Shown here: piece after piece, positions 1 through 8,854 of the stretch
Position numbering within the stretch: position 1 is the stretch's first letter
How the letters are laid out: each line of letters opens with the position of its first letter
Assembly (NCBI GenBank): GCA_963696645.1
Contig: CAVOKY010000005.1
Location: forward strand, 2,232,001 to 2,296,000
DNA length: 64,000 nt
Direction: 5' to 3'
Source of the DNA: JAMXLO01 sp963696645
Lineage (GTDB): Bacteria; Pseudomonadota; Alphaproteobacteria; Acetobacterales; Acetobacteraceae
The notes under the pieces: model-generated
What the model was told of the DNA's origin: nothing
Database searches by the model: none
What the model saw: only the letters and a program-made list of their open reading frames with translations
Program-made: the position numbers and the translations under genes

Positions 1-240
1 ACGGCTTTGCCGAGGCGTGCACGATCGAGGTGGGCGGCCGGGTGCTGACGCACTGACGGTGCAAGGCACCGAACTGGTCGCCGAAACGACGCTCGAGGAA
101 CCGGTGGACAACGTCGTGACCTGCATACACCGGAGCCGGCTAACGCCCCGCTCGCTGCGCGGGCGCGGACGATGACGGCTGCTTGGGCCTGGCGATCGCC
201 GTGTATCCCTGGGTGCCGACCGGCAGCGGCGGCTGAGCGC
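1..240 (+). other. 3' remnant of an unidentified, probably frameshifted gene
   Basis: No single frame is open across this stretch. One frame ends in a stop near base 56 and another carries coding-like peptide up to a stop near base 231 (ending WVPTGSGG). Switching between frames gives plausible protein, so this is probably the 3' end of the gene upstream of the HAD phosphatase, damaged by the same frame errors as its neighbours. I do not recognise the family. Confidence 0.25.
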
Positions 241-241
241 G

Positions 242-888
242 ATGCGCCCCACGGTCCTGCTGTACGACTGGGACAACACGCTGGTCGACGGCTGGGCCGG
301 CATCACCGCGGCGCTCAACGCGGTGTTCGCCGCGTTCGCCATGCCGGCATGGAGCGTCGGCCGACACCCGCGCGCGGGTCCGCGTCGTCGCTGCGCGAGA
401 GCTTCCCGGTGATGTTCGGCGCCGAGTGGGAGCGCGCGCGCGACATCTTCTACGCGGCGCTTCGACGGAACAGCACCTGGCGCACGTGCGGCCCGATGCC
501 GGGGGCGGCCGACGCGCTGGCGGCCGGCGCGGCCTGGCCGCAGGGCGTCGTGTCCAACAAGGCCGGACGATACCTGCGGGCGGAGGTGGCCCATCTTGGC
601 TGGGCCGGCGCATTTCGGCGCCGTGGTCGGCGCCGGCGACGCGGCGGCCGACAAGCCGGACCCGGCGCCGATCCTGCTGGCGCTCGATCAGCTTGGGCCG
701 TACGCGCCGACCGGTCGGTGTGGTATCTCGGCGACACGGCGCTCGACATGCGCACCGCGCGCGCCGCCGGCGTCACCGCGGTGCTGATTGGCGACGCTTC
801 GCACGATGGTGGGATTGACCGGGCGCGTCCCGATCTCCATTTCCCTACCGCGCTCGACCTTGCCGCACGGCTTCGTGCGCTTGCGTGA
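242..888 (+). pseudogene. HAD-superfamily hydrolase (phosphoglycolate phosphatase-like), frameshifted
   Basis: The ATG at 242 opens with YDWDNTLVDGW, a HAD motif I with its nucleophile aspartate. The frame then moves at about 355-360 into a frame containing SLRESFPVMFG and VVSNKAGRYL. It changes again near 600-615 (VVGAGDAAADKPDPAP, the motif III lysine region). It returns near 715 with YLGDTALDMRTARAAG, the acidic motif IV, and stops at 888. All catalytic motifs therefore exist in order and the reconstructed length (about 215 residues) suits the family. It lies directly upstream of hfq, as in other Acetobacteraceae. The lesions are probably sequencing errors; if real, the gene is dead. The substrate is not predictable. 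Confidence 0.7.
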
Positions 889-985
889 GAGGGTCGCGAC
901 TGGACTGACGAACCGAGGCGGCCGTGCCACGCCCGCCCCGGTCTGAACAAGAACAACGGCATAGAGAAGAAGAAGGATAACAACC

Positions 986-1274
986 GTGGCCAATGAGAAG
1001 GCGCAGAACGTTCAGGACGTGTTCCTGAACCATGTGCGAAAGCAAAAGACTCCGGTGACGGTGTTCCTGGTGAACGGGGTCAAGCTCCAGGGCATCATCA
1101 CCTGGTTCGACAACTTTTCCGTCCTGCTGCGACGGGACGGGCATACGCAGCTGGTCTACAAGCATGCGATCAGCACGGTGATGCCGGGCGCGCCGATCCA
1201 GTTGTTCGACGCCGCCAAGGCGGAGGGTGCCGCGAGCGCCGGCGCGGGAGATGACACCTGCCGCAGGCGAGTGA
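986..1274 (+). CDS. hfq: RNA chaperone Hfq
   Basis: Hfq forms a hexameric Sm-like ring that pairs small RNAs with mRNAs. The GTG start at 986 gives the canonical N-terminus (NVQDVFLNHVRKQKTPVTVF). The Sm1 core contains LVNGVKLQGIITWFDNFSVL, and the Sm2 signature YKHAISTVMP sits near residues 64-73. The reading frame as given runs on past the Sm fold into hflX. A one-base change near 1245 would end the protein with PAAGE at 1274, a usual length of about 95 residues, with hflX starting on an overlapping GTGA. The core is intact, so the identification is secure; only the tail is uncertain. Confidence 0.9.
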
Positions 1275-2601
1275 CGGCGGTACAGCTGCCCGAGCGGATG
1301 AACGGTGCCGGCGCCGCGCCTGTCGCGGGCGGCGGTGATGTTGCCGTGGGATCGCGAGCGACCGCGATCGCGGGGCGTCCGCTGCGACGCGCGCCGTTCG
1401 GCCGAGCATCGGCTGGCCGAGGCGGTCGGGCTGGCCGCCTCGATCGGCTTGGTGGTGGTGCATACCGCGATCCTGCCGTTGCGCGAGCGTCGGCCGGCGA
1501 CGCTGCTGGGCGAGGGGCAGGTGGCGATGCAGGGCCGGGCGCATCGCCGAGCAGGGCGTGACCGTGGCCATCATCGATGCCGCGCTGTCGCCGGTGCAGC
1601 AGCGCAACCTGGAGCGCGCCTGGGGCTGCAAGGTGATCGACCGCACCGGGCTGATCCTCGACATCTTCGGCGAGCGCGCGGCGACCACGGAAGGCGCGCT
1701 GCAGGTGGAACTGGCGCATCTGGACTATCAGCGCTCGCGGCTGGTGCGGTCGTGGACCCACCTGGAGCGGCAGCGCGGCGGCTTCGGCTTCCTGGGCGGC
1801 CCCGGCGAGACGCAGATCGAGGCCGACCGCCGCCAGATCGGCGACCGCATCGTGCGGCTGAAGAAGGAGCTGGAGCAGGTGCGCCGCACCCGCGGGCTGC
1901 ACCGCTTCGCGCGCCGCCGGGTGCCGTTCCCGGTGGTGGCGCTGGTCGGCTACACCAATGCCGGCAAATCCACGCTGTTCAATGCGCTGACCGGCGCCGA
2001 GGTGACGGCGCGCGACCAGTTGTTCGCCACCCTCGATCCCGACCATGCGCGGGCTGCGCCTGCCGTCCGGGCGGCGCGTCATCCTGTCCGACACCGTCGG
2101 GCTTCATCAGCGAACTGCCGCACGAACTGGTGGCGGCGTTCCGCGCCACGCTGGAGGAGGTGGCGGAGGCCGACGTGATCCTGCACGTGCGCGACGCCGC
2201 GCATCCCGACAGTGCCGCGCAGCGCGCCGATGTGGTGGCGGTGCTGGAGGACATGGTGGCCGACGGCGCGCTGGACGCGGACTGGCCGTCGCGCACCATC
2301 GAGGTGCTGAACAAGGCCGACCTGCTGGGCGGCGTGGACGTTCGTGCCGGAGCGCACCGGCGCGGTGGCGGTCTCCGCCATCACCGGCGAGGGGCTGGCC
2401 GCGCTGAAGGCGGCGATCGACGCGCGGATCGCCGCCGGGATGGAAGTCGCCGACTACGACATCCCGCCGCAGGACGGCGCTCGGCTGGCCTGGCTGTACC
2501 AGCATGGCGAGGTGGTGGACCGGCACGATGCCGATGCCGCGGTGCACGTGACGGTGCGCCTGCTGCCGGCGGATCGCGCGCGGTTCGAGCGGCGCGAATG
2601 A
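1271..2601 (+). pseudogene. hflX: GTPase HflX, split by about four frameshifts
   Basis: HflX is a ribosome-splitting GTPase that usually follows hfq. The N-terminal part (RAAVMLPWDRERPRS, LAEAVGLAASIGLVVVHTA) lies in one frame from about 1305. The frame then changes near 1535-1555 and carries GFGFLGGPGETQIEADRR and the Walker A sequence GYTNAGKST. It changes again near 2040 (RRVILSDTVG, the G3 region), near 2100 (FISELPHELVAAFRATLEE, then LNKADLLGG, the G4 motif) and near 2340. It ends with VSAITGEGL (G5) and a stop at 2601. Every GTPase motif is present in order, and several lesions are single extra bases in short C or G runs. Loss of HflX is possible but base-calling error is more likely. 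Confidence 0.85.
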
Positions 2602-3433
2602 CGTTCGGCCGGCCGAACTCGCGGCGCTGGCCGAGCTGCTGCGCGACGCGGCGCAGAGCGAGATCATGCCGCGGTTCCGCAAGCTCGGCGCCGGCGACGG
2701 TGCGGCAGAAGACCGGGCCGCTCGATCTGGTCACCGAGGCGGACGAGGCGGCGGAGCGGCGCTGATCACCGCCGGCGCTGCCGAGCGGTTTCCCGGCTGC
2801 GGTGGTGGTCGGCGAGGAGGCGACCGCGGCCGATCCGTCCCGGCTTGCGTCTGCTGGCGGATGCCGAGCTGGCGTTCGTGGTCGATCCGGTCGATGGCAC
2901 CGCGAACTTCGCCGCCGGCCTGCCGCTGTTCGGCGTGATGGCCGCGGCGATCGTGCGCGGCGAGGTCGTGGCGGCGGCGATCCACGATCCGGTCGGCGAC
3001 GATACGGCGCTGGCGCTGCGCGGCGAGGGGGCGTGGATCGAGGCGCCGGACGGCCAGCGCAGCGGATCTGCGCGTCGCCGCGCCGGTGCCGGTCGCGGGA
3101 GATGACCGGCAACGTGTCGTGGCGCTTCCTGCCCGAGCCGCAGCGCGCGCTGGTCTGCGCGCAATCTGCCGCGGCTTGGCGGGAGCTGGGACTATCGCTG
3201 CGCGGCGCACGAATACCGCATGGCGGCGCGGCGGCCACTGCCATTTCCTGTTCTTCAACCGGCTGATGCCGTGGGACCACGCGCCTGGCTGGCTGCTGCA
3301 CCAGGAGGCCGGCGGCTATTCCGCGCGGCTGGACGGCAGCGCCGTATACGCCCGACTGGTGACCGATGGCGGGCTGATCTGCGCGCCCGACCGGGCGAGC
3401 TGGCAGGCGGTGCGGGACGCGCTGCTGGGGTAG
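2598..3433 (+). pseudogene. Inositol monophosphatase family protein (CysQ/IMPase-like), frameshifted
   Basis: The ATG at 2598 overlaps the hflX stop (ATGA), implying translational coupling. Across several frames the protein reads QKTGPLDLVTEADEAAERR, GEEA, FVVDPVDGTANFAAG (metal-binding DPxDGT motif), GNVSWRFLPEPQRAL and LMPWDHAPGWLLHQEAGGY (the WDxAxG metal motif), ending at 3433. The whole Li-sensitive phosphatase fold is therefore encoded, about 275 residues, but the frame changes near 2605, 2695, 2790, 2840, 3070-3090 and 3165-3200. It may act on inositol phosphates or 3'-phosphoadenosine phosphates; the sequence does not decide which. The lesions resemble those in hflX and may be artefacts. 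Confidence 0.75.
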
Positions 3434-3463
3434 CGACCAGATGTGGGCAAAGTACGCGTGGCG

Positions 3464-3487
3464 ATGGCCGGGATGGCGCCCGGCCAT
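3464..3487. repeat. REP-like palindrome, copy 1
   Basis: ATGGCCGGG, a 5-base loop plus G, then CCCGGCCAT form a 9-bp stem between IMPase and the PEP-CTERM gene. A near-identical element is at 17586-17609, including the trailing GCGGGAA/ACGGGAA. A repeated intergenic palindrome of this kind is typical of REP elements in high-GC alphaproteobacteria. Confidence 0.6.
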
Positions 3488-3513
3488 GCGGGAATGAGGG
3501 GCTGGTGGCGAGC

Positions 3514-4191
3514 TCAGGCTTGCCTGCGACGGGCGAAAGCGATGCCGAAAATTCCGACGCCGAGCATGGCCAGCGAGGCTGGTTCCGGGGCGGCCGTATA
3601 GACGCCGGCGATGTCCGTCACCAGCAAGCCGGTTGGGTTGCCGCCGTTCTGTGCGTAGTTCGCCGCGCGGAAGTCCAGATAGTTCCATCCGGCATTGCCA
3701 GTGCCGGTGACGACGAACGGTGTCAGGCCGCCGTAGCCGTTTGCACCGGCGGGTCCGGTCATATCGCCGGTACTCGCGCCATTGAGCAGGATATCGCTGC
3801 CGCGGTTGTCCACAGCCCAGTCGCCGGAGATCGTGAGAGACGTGGCCTTGGTGTTCAGAAAGAAGCGGAGCTGATAATCGTAAGTGCCATCAATCGTTGG
3901 ATCCAGGTTCGGATTGCGTCCGTAAGCGGAAATCCAGTTGGCACCGGAACCCGTTGGGGGCGCCACCCAGTATCCGAAGGGGAAGCCGCCGCCCACCACG
4001 GCGAGGGCGTGTGTCGACGGGCCATCGATGGCGGGGGTCAGCATGACGGCATAATTGGGATCGATCTGACCATCGGTCAGCCCGGCCCCGGTATTGACGA
4101 GGCCCGTGATTGTATTGGCGTCGGCTGCCGATGTCGCGAACGCAGCCACGGCCAGCATCGCGGCTGACGTCAGGTAAAGCCTTTTCATCAC
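3514..4191 (-). CDS. PEP-CTERM sorting-domain protein
   Basis: An intact 225-residue secreted protein. It begins with a Sec signal peptide (MMKRLYLTSAAMLAVAAF, cleavage near ADA-NT). It ends with the exosortase sorting signal APEPASLAMLGVGIFGIAF followed by RRRQA: the PEP motif, a hydrophobic helix and a basic tail. The middle (NPNLDPTIDGTYDYQLRFF, LLNGASTG) looks like a beta-sandwich extracellular domain but I cannot assign a ligand or enzymatic role. GAGGAAGTG precedes the ATG. Such proteins are exported and processed by exosortase EpsH/XrtA, linked to exopolysaccharide. No exosortase gene is in this window. Its intact frame stands out among damaged neighbours. Confidence 0.85.
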   Translation of the reverse strand: MMKRLYLTSAAMLAVAAFATSAADANTITGLVNTGAGLTDGQIDPNYAVMLTPAIDGPSTHALAVVGGGFPFGYWVAPPTGSGANWISAYGRNPNLDPTIDGTYDYQLRFFLNTKATSLTISGDWAVDNRGSDILLNGASTGDMTGPAGANGYGGLTPFVVTGTGNAGWNYLDFRAANYAQNGGNPTGLLVTDIAGVYTAAPEPASLAMLGVGIFGIAFARRRQA

Positions 4192-4367
4192 TTCCTCGGT
4201 TCATGGCGGCAGCCACCCAAGGGGCTTGCCGCGCGTCAATTGTGGCAGGTCTGTTAAAATTGCTTGTAATCAAAATTACTCCAGGTTGCAAGAATAAAAA
4301 CATGAGTATCGTATTTATTTTAGTACTATCGGCCACGCCGAGTTGCCGCGTGGGCGCCGGGCGCCGA

Positions 4368-5082
4368 TTACTTTCCGGCCCACTCGATCGCCGCGCGCGC
4401 CAGGGCGTCGATCGTGTCGACCAGCGGCAGGTCCGGCGCTGGACCGGCCTGGATGCCGAGCGGGAATTTCGGTGCAGCCCAGCACCACCGCATGCCGCCC
4501 CGCGCGCGGCCAGGCCGCGTACCGCCTCGGCCAGCGGCGCATAGGCATCGGCGACCCGGTTGGCCTTCACCAGCGCGATCGCCGGACTGACCAGCCGGTC
4601 CATCTCGTCCTCGGCTCGGCACGATGCAGTCCCAGCCCAGCGCGCCCAGCCGGTCCTGGTAGAGCCGCATCGCCAGCGTCGCCTGCGTGCCCATCACGCC
4701 GATCGTGCCAGCCGCCGATGCCCATGCGGCGCAGGTCGGCCGCGGCGGCATCGACGATGTGCAGGATCGGCACGCCGGCTGCGTCGGCGCATCGCGTCGT
4801 ACCAGCCGTGCGCGGTGTTGCACGGGATGGCGATCGCGCCGCAGCCGGCGCGCTGCAGTCCCGCGATGCCGCGCAGCAGCCAGGGCAGGGGATCCGCGCC
4901 GCCGCTCAGCTTGCCGCCCGTGCGGTCCGGCACGCGCGGGTCGGACCACAGCACGGCGGGGATGTGGTCCTGGTCGCGCGTCGGCAGGGGTCAGCAGCGT
5001 CAGCCGCAGCATGAACTGCGCGCTGGCCAGCGGGCCCCATGCCGCCGAGCACGCCCAGCACCTTGTCGTTCGCCGTGTCCAT
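4368..5082 (-). pseudogene. Aspartate/glutamate racemase family protein, frameshifted
   Basis: Read on the minus strand from ATG at 5082, the frames together give VLGVLGGMGPLASAQFMLRL, then AIAIPCNTAHGWYD (first catalytic Cys), PILHIVDAAAADLRR, TIGVMGTQATLAMRLYQDRL, and VVLGCTEIP (second catalytic Cys), ending VDTIDALARAAIEWAGK. That is a full-length, cofactor-independent Asp/Glu racemase (about 235 residues). At least five frame changes occur between 4460 and 5010. It is convergent with the PEP-CTERM gene's promoter region and divergent from GDPD. The enzyme makes D-amino acids for the cell wall or catabolism; whether it acts on aspartate cannot be read from sequence. Confidence 0.75.
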
Positions 5083-5138
5083 GGCACAGCATTGGCCGCG
5101 GCTTGACGCGGATACAAGGGCCGACCTACGCGGAACGC

Positions 5139-6046
5139 ATGACGCGCTCGATCGATCTGCAAGGCCATCGCGGCGCGCGCGGCCTGTTCCCCGAGAACAC
5201 GCTGGCGGGCTTTGCTGCCACGCTGGCCATCGGCGTGGACACGCTCGAGCTGGATGTGGCGATGACCGCGGATGACGTGGTGGTGGTGACGCATGACCCG
5301 ACGCTGAACCCGGACATCACCCGCACCGCGGACGGCGCCTGGCTGGCGCAGCGCGGACCGCCGATCCGCTCGCTGCGGGCGGCGGAGCTGGCGCGACTAC
5401 GATGTCGGGCGGATCCGTCCCGGCAGCGCCTATGCCGCGCAGTTTCCGGACCAGGCGCCGCACGACGGTGCGCGCATTCCGACGCTGGCCGAGGTGCTGC
5501 GGATCGATCAGGCGGTGAAGTTCAACATCGAACTGAAGACGTTTCCGGCGGTCCCGACGGTGCGGTCGACGGCGCCGCGGCTGGCCGATGCGGTGGTCGC
5601 GGTGGCGGATGCCGTGCGGCGACTGCCGCGCGGATCACCGTGCAGTCGTTCGACTGGCGCGGGCCGCGCCATCTGCGCCGCATCGCGGCCGGATATCCGT
5701 GTCGCCTGGCTGACCCGGTCGGCGATCCTGCCGCGAGGCGCGCGCGTGGTGGGACGGGCCGGAGCCGTCCGACTACGGCGGCTCGGTGCCGCGCGCCGTG
5801 GCGGCGGAGGGTGGACCGATCTGGGCGCCCGACCACCACGACCTGACCGAGGAAGCGCTGGCCGAAGCCCATGCGCTCGGACTGCGGGTCGTGCCATGGA
5901 CGGTGAACCGGCCGGAGGACATGCGCCGGCTGATCGGCTGGGGCGTCGACGGGCTGATCACCGATCGGCCCGACCTGGCGCGCGTCGTGCTGGCGGACGC
6001 GGGATTGCCGCTGCCGCCACCGCGCCCCCGGCTCATGGGGGCGTAA
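5139..6046 (+). pseudogene. Glycerophosphodiester phosphodiesterase, frameshifted
   Basis: The start at 5139 gives DLQGHRGARGLFPENTLAGF, the GDPD signature with the catalytic His and the metal-binding Glu. Then follow TLELDVAMTADDVVVVTHD (ExD and second catalytic His), VKFNIELKTFP, ITVQSFDWR, and in a later frame PWTVNRPEDMRRLIGWGVDG and LITDRPDLARV. Together these span a GDPD of about 300 residues that hydrolyses glycerophosphodiesters to glycerol-3-phosphate. Frame changes occur near 5395, 5545, 5640 and 5750. The 3' end overlaps the hypothetical gene on the opposite strand by 14 bases. Confidence 0.75.
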
Positions 6047-6692
6047 GGAAGTTGGCGTTGGCCGATGCGCGGGCGAGCAGTGCCTGCAACGCGGGGTTCT
6101 TGTCGCCGTTCTCGGCGGTCAGCGCATCCATCGGCACGAAATACTCGTGCGCGTGCGGCAACTGGTGGCGGGCGAAGCCCGCGTAATGCTGTGGCTTCAG
6201 GCCATACAGCACATGCATGTCGCGAACCGGCAGGGCGAACGGATCGGCCGGCTCCTTCAGCAGCACGCCGGTCGCCTTCCAGCGCGGTGTCGGGTCGCCG
6301 GCCATGACCGGCGCCAGCAGCCACGGCACCGGGCAGACGGCGAGCAGCGAATGCGTGCTGGGCGCGAAGCGGGAGCGCTTGTCGAGCAGGTTCTGCAGCG
6401 AGCCGCAGGCCTCGATGGCGAAGATATCCACAAAAGGATCCACAGGCGTTCCGCCGAAGTTGAGCCACAGCCCATCCGGCAAGGTCCGCCAGCGCGTACT
6501 GCCGGGCGACTTCAGGAACGGCTCGCGGGGGCACTTGGCTGTGCTGGGGAGATCGTCGGTCGGGCAACCCCGCAGCCATGCATCGTCGCCGCGCGCGCCC
6601 GGTTTGACGCCGTGGGGCCGCTGAGGCCATTGCTTGAGGCGGTGCTTGACCAACGAATCCAATGATTGCAACAGGCCCATTGCTTTCCCCAT
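6033..6692 (-). CDS. Conserved-looking hypothetical protein, 219 aa
   Basis: An uninterrupted minus-strand frame with ordinary codon use and no transmembrane segment or signal peptide. Recognisable features are an N-terminal basic helix (LLQSLDSLVKHRLKQ), a GARGDDAWLRG stretch, a WRTLPDGLWLNFGG segment and a C-terminal QLPHAHEYFVPMDALTAENG segment. I do not recognise the family. The gene is the first intact long frame after the damaged first 6 kb. Two DnaA-box-like 9-mers lie within it near 6424-6440, and an AT-rich tract lies immediately upstream of its start. Confidence 0.55.
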   Translation of the reverse strand: MGKAMGLLQSLDSLVKHRLKQWPQRPHGVKPGARGDDAWLRGCPTDDLPSTAKCPREPFLKSPGSTRWRTLPDGLWLNFGGTPVDPFVDIFAIEACGSLQNLLDKRSRFAPSTHSLLAVCPVPWLLAPVMAGDPTPRWKATGVLLKEPADPFALPVRDMHVLYGLKPQHYAGFARHQLPHAHEYFVPMDALTAENGDKNPALQALLARASANANFLTPP

Positions 6693-7144
6693 ATGGTTTC
6701 ATCAATAAGTATTAAGACAACTAATAAGTGTATGAGCATACAAGCGTAAGTTGCAATGGGGTTCTCATAGATTTGGTCAAGAACTGGTCAGAAAGTCCGC
6801 TCGGCCGCAGATTTATTGCTGGCGAAGCGACCCGCGATGGCGCCAGCCCGAGAGGTCTGTCGGGGGCAATCTCCCCTTGTTCAGGGAGGCTTGGCCATCA
6901 TTGCTGAAGTGATTTATCAACAGCGTGTGGATAAGGATATCCACAGACCGGCAGGGACCGGATTTTCAGCGACCGAAATTAACACTTGGCGGCAGTAGGC
7001 TGGATTTACGACTTTTCTCTTGCATGGCCGTCATTGCCGTCTCCGGGACAGGCCTCGGGACGACCACCGGTCGAATGGAACGGCGCGTCAACCATGTCGC
7101 CGCCCGGTGTGACCGCTCCACCCGCGGCGGCTGGGGGCAACCCC
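6693..7144. other. Intergenic region with an AT-rich tract and DnaA-box-like cluster
   Basis: No gene seen. Bases 6695-6745 are markedly AT-rich with two AATAAGT repeats. Bases 6914-6945 hold three DnaA-box-like 9-mers. The rest (6950-7144) is ordinary GC-rich DNA before the gltA stop. It may be the promoter of the hypothetical gene, a DnaA-binding locus, or both. Confidence 0.5.
6914..6945. promoter_or_regulatory. Cluster of three DnaA-box-like 9-mers
   Basis: TTATCAACA at 6914-6922 has one mismatch to the TTATCCACA consensus. TGTGGATAA at 6926-6934 is a perfect consensus on the minus strand. ATATCCACA at 6937-6945 has one mismatch. Three sites in 32 bases beside an AT-rich tract is more than chance would favour in GC-rich DNA. 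A further ATATCCACA is at 6424-6432. Confidence 0.5.
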
Positions 7145-8452
7145 TCAGCCGCGCCGGTCGCGCGGCACGTAGTCGCGCCGGGTCGGTCCAGTATAAATCT
7201 GCCGTGGCCGACCGATGCGCTGTTCCGGATCCTCCATCATCTCCTGCCATTGGCTGACCCAGCCGACGGTGCGAGAGACCGCGAACAATGCGGTGAACAT
7301 GCTGGTCGGGAAGCCCATCGCCTTCAGAATGATGCCGGAATAGAAGTCCACATTCGGATATAACTTGCGGTCGACGAAGTACTTGTCGTTCAGCGCGATC
7401 TTCTCGAGCTCCATCGCGAGGTCGAGCAGCGGATCGCCCTTGATGCCGAGCTCCTGGAGCACGTCGTGGCAGGCCTTCTGGATGATGCGCGCCCGCGGGT
7501 CGTAGTTCTTGTAGACGCGGTGGCCGAAGCCCATCAGCCTGGCGTGGTTGTTGCGGTCCTTCACGTCCTCGAGGAAGTCGGGGATGTTCTTCACGTGGCC
7601 GATCTCGTGCAGCATCTTGAGCACGGCCTCGTTGGCGCCGCCATGTGCCGGGCCCCACAGGCTGGCGATGCCCGCGGCGATGCAGGCGAACGGATTGGCC
7701 CCGGTCGAGCCTGCCAGGCGCACCGTGCTGGTGGAGGCGTTCTGCTCGTGATCGGCGTGCAGGATCATGATCAGGTCCATCGCCTTGGAGAGCACCGGAT
7801 TGACCTTGTATTCCTCCGCCGGCACAGCGTGGAACATGTGCAGGAAGTTCTCGGCGTAGCCGAGGTCGTTGCGCGGATAGATGAACGGCTGGCCGATCGA
7901 ATACTTGTGGGCCCAGGCGGCGATCGTCGGCACCTTGGCGACCAGGCGGAACGCGCTGATGCGCCGGCTTTCCGGATCATGGATGTCGAGGCTGTCGTGA
8001 TAGAACGCCGACAGCGCGCCGACCACACCGCACATCACCGCCATCGGATGCGCATCGCGGCGGAAGCCGTTGTAGAAGGTGCGGATCTGCTCGTGCAGCA
8101 TGGTGTGCCGCATGACGCCGAGCTCGAATTCCTTCTGCTGCGCCGGGGTCGGCAGGTCGCCGTTCAACAACAGGTAGCAGATCTCGAGAAAATTCGATTT
8201 CTCGGCCAGTTGCTCGATCGGGTAGCCGCGATACAGCAGGACGCCTTCGTCGCCGTCGATGTAGGTGATCTTGCTTTCGCACGAGGCGGTGGCGCCGTAG
8301 CCAGGATCATAGGTGAAGATCCCAATGTCGCCGTACAGCTTGCGGATGTCCGCGACCGACGGGCCGATGGTGGCATCGAGCAGCGGCAGTGTGCTGGATT
8401 TGTTGGAGCCATCGAGCGTGATGGTGACGGACTTCTTGGCCGAGGCGCTCAT
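7145..8452 (-). CDS. gltA: Citrate synthase (type II)
   Basis: Catalyses oxaloacetate + acetyl-CoA to citrate, the entry step of the TCA cycle. The 435-residue protein has the GltA N-terminal domain of hexameric bacterial enzymes (YIDGDEGVLLYRGYPIE near 64-80). It has the active-site segments LHADHEQNAS (H235 region), WGPAHGGANE (H270), GFGHRVYKNYDPR (H311) and VDFYSG (catalytic Asp near 369). I chose the ATG at 8452 because AAAGG lies 8-12 bases upstream and MSASAKK is the usual start. The frame stays open upstream to 8770 but that extension is low-complexity and has no family support. Monocistronic, with about 400 bases of leader. Confidence 0.97.
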   Translation of the reverse strand: MSASAKKSVTITLDGSNKSSTLPLLDATIGPSVADIRKLYGDIGIFTYDPGYGATASCESKITYIDGDEGVLLYRGYPIEQLAEKSNFLEICYLLLNGDLPTPAQQKEFELGVMRHTMLHEQIRTFYNGFRRDAHPMAVMCGVVGALSAFYHDSLDIHDPESRRISAFRLVAKVPTIAAWAHKYSIGQPFIYPRNDLGYAENFLHMFHAVPAEEYKVNPVLSKAMDLIMILHADHEQNASTSTVRLAGSTGANPFACIAAGIASLWGPAHGGANEAVLKMLHEIGHVKNIPDFLEDVKDRNNHARLMGFGHRVYKNYDPRARIIQKACHDVLQELGIKGDPLLDLAMELEKIALNDKYFVDRKLYPNVDFYSGIILKAMGFPTSMFTALFAVSRTVGWVSQWQEMMEDPEQRIGRPRQIYTGPTRRDYVPRDRRG

Positions 8453-8854
8453 GCGCGTGTCCTTTATCGTGGCGAGGCAGGTGCCGTCCGCCGGTACGCG
8501 TCGCCGCCTGGTGACGCTGGCGACGAAATTATGGCGAACGGGTCCGGGACGCAACCTTCGCGGTTGCAGCATAAGCCGGGCAGGGGGCGTTGGAGCGGTG
8601 CCTCGGCAGGTGAGCCGGGCAGGCGTGGTTTTCGACAAGCGTGTCTCTGAATGATGGCGAAACGGCCGCGGTCGACCCAGATTCGCCATAGCTCTGCCTT
8701 CGAGGTGATCCAGGAACCGGACATTCAGCATGGCTAGCGTCGACGGCTCTGCGCCCATGCACGAGTTCATGGCGATGCCGGGGCTGGCCCAGCCGATGAT
8801 ACCTGGTCACTGTTGGGCGAGTGCCGCATCGGGCGCCCGCAGTGGTCGCAGCGA
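8453..8854. other. Intergenic region upstream of gltA
   Basis: About 400 bases between gltA and the AraC-type gene, both on the minus strand. No gene, repeat or clear terminator recognised; it must contain the gltA promoter. The open minus-strand extension of gltA across it encodes Arg/Pro-rich peptide typical of a shadow frame. Confidence 0.5.
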
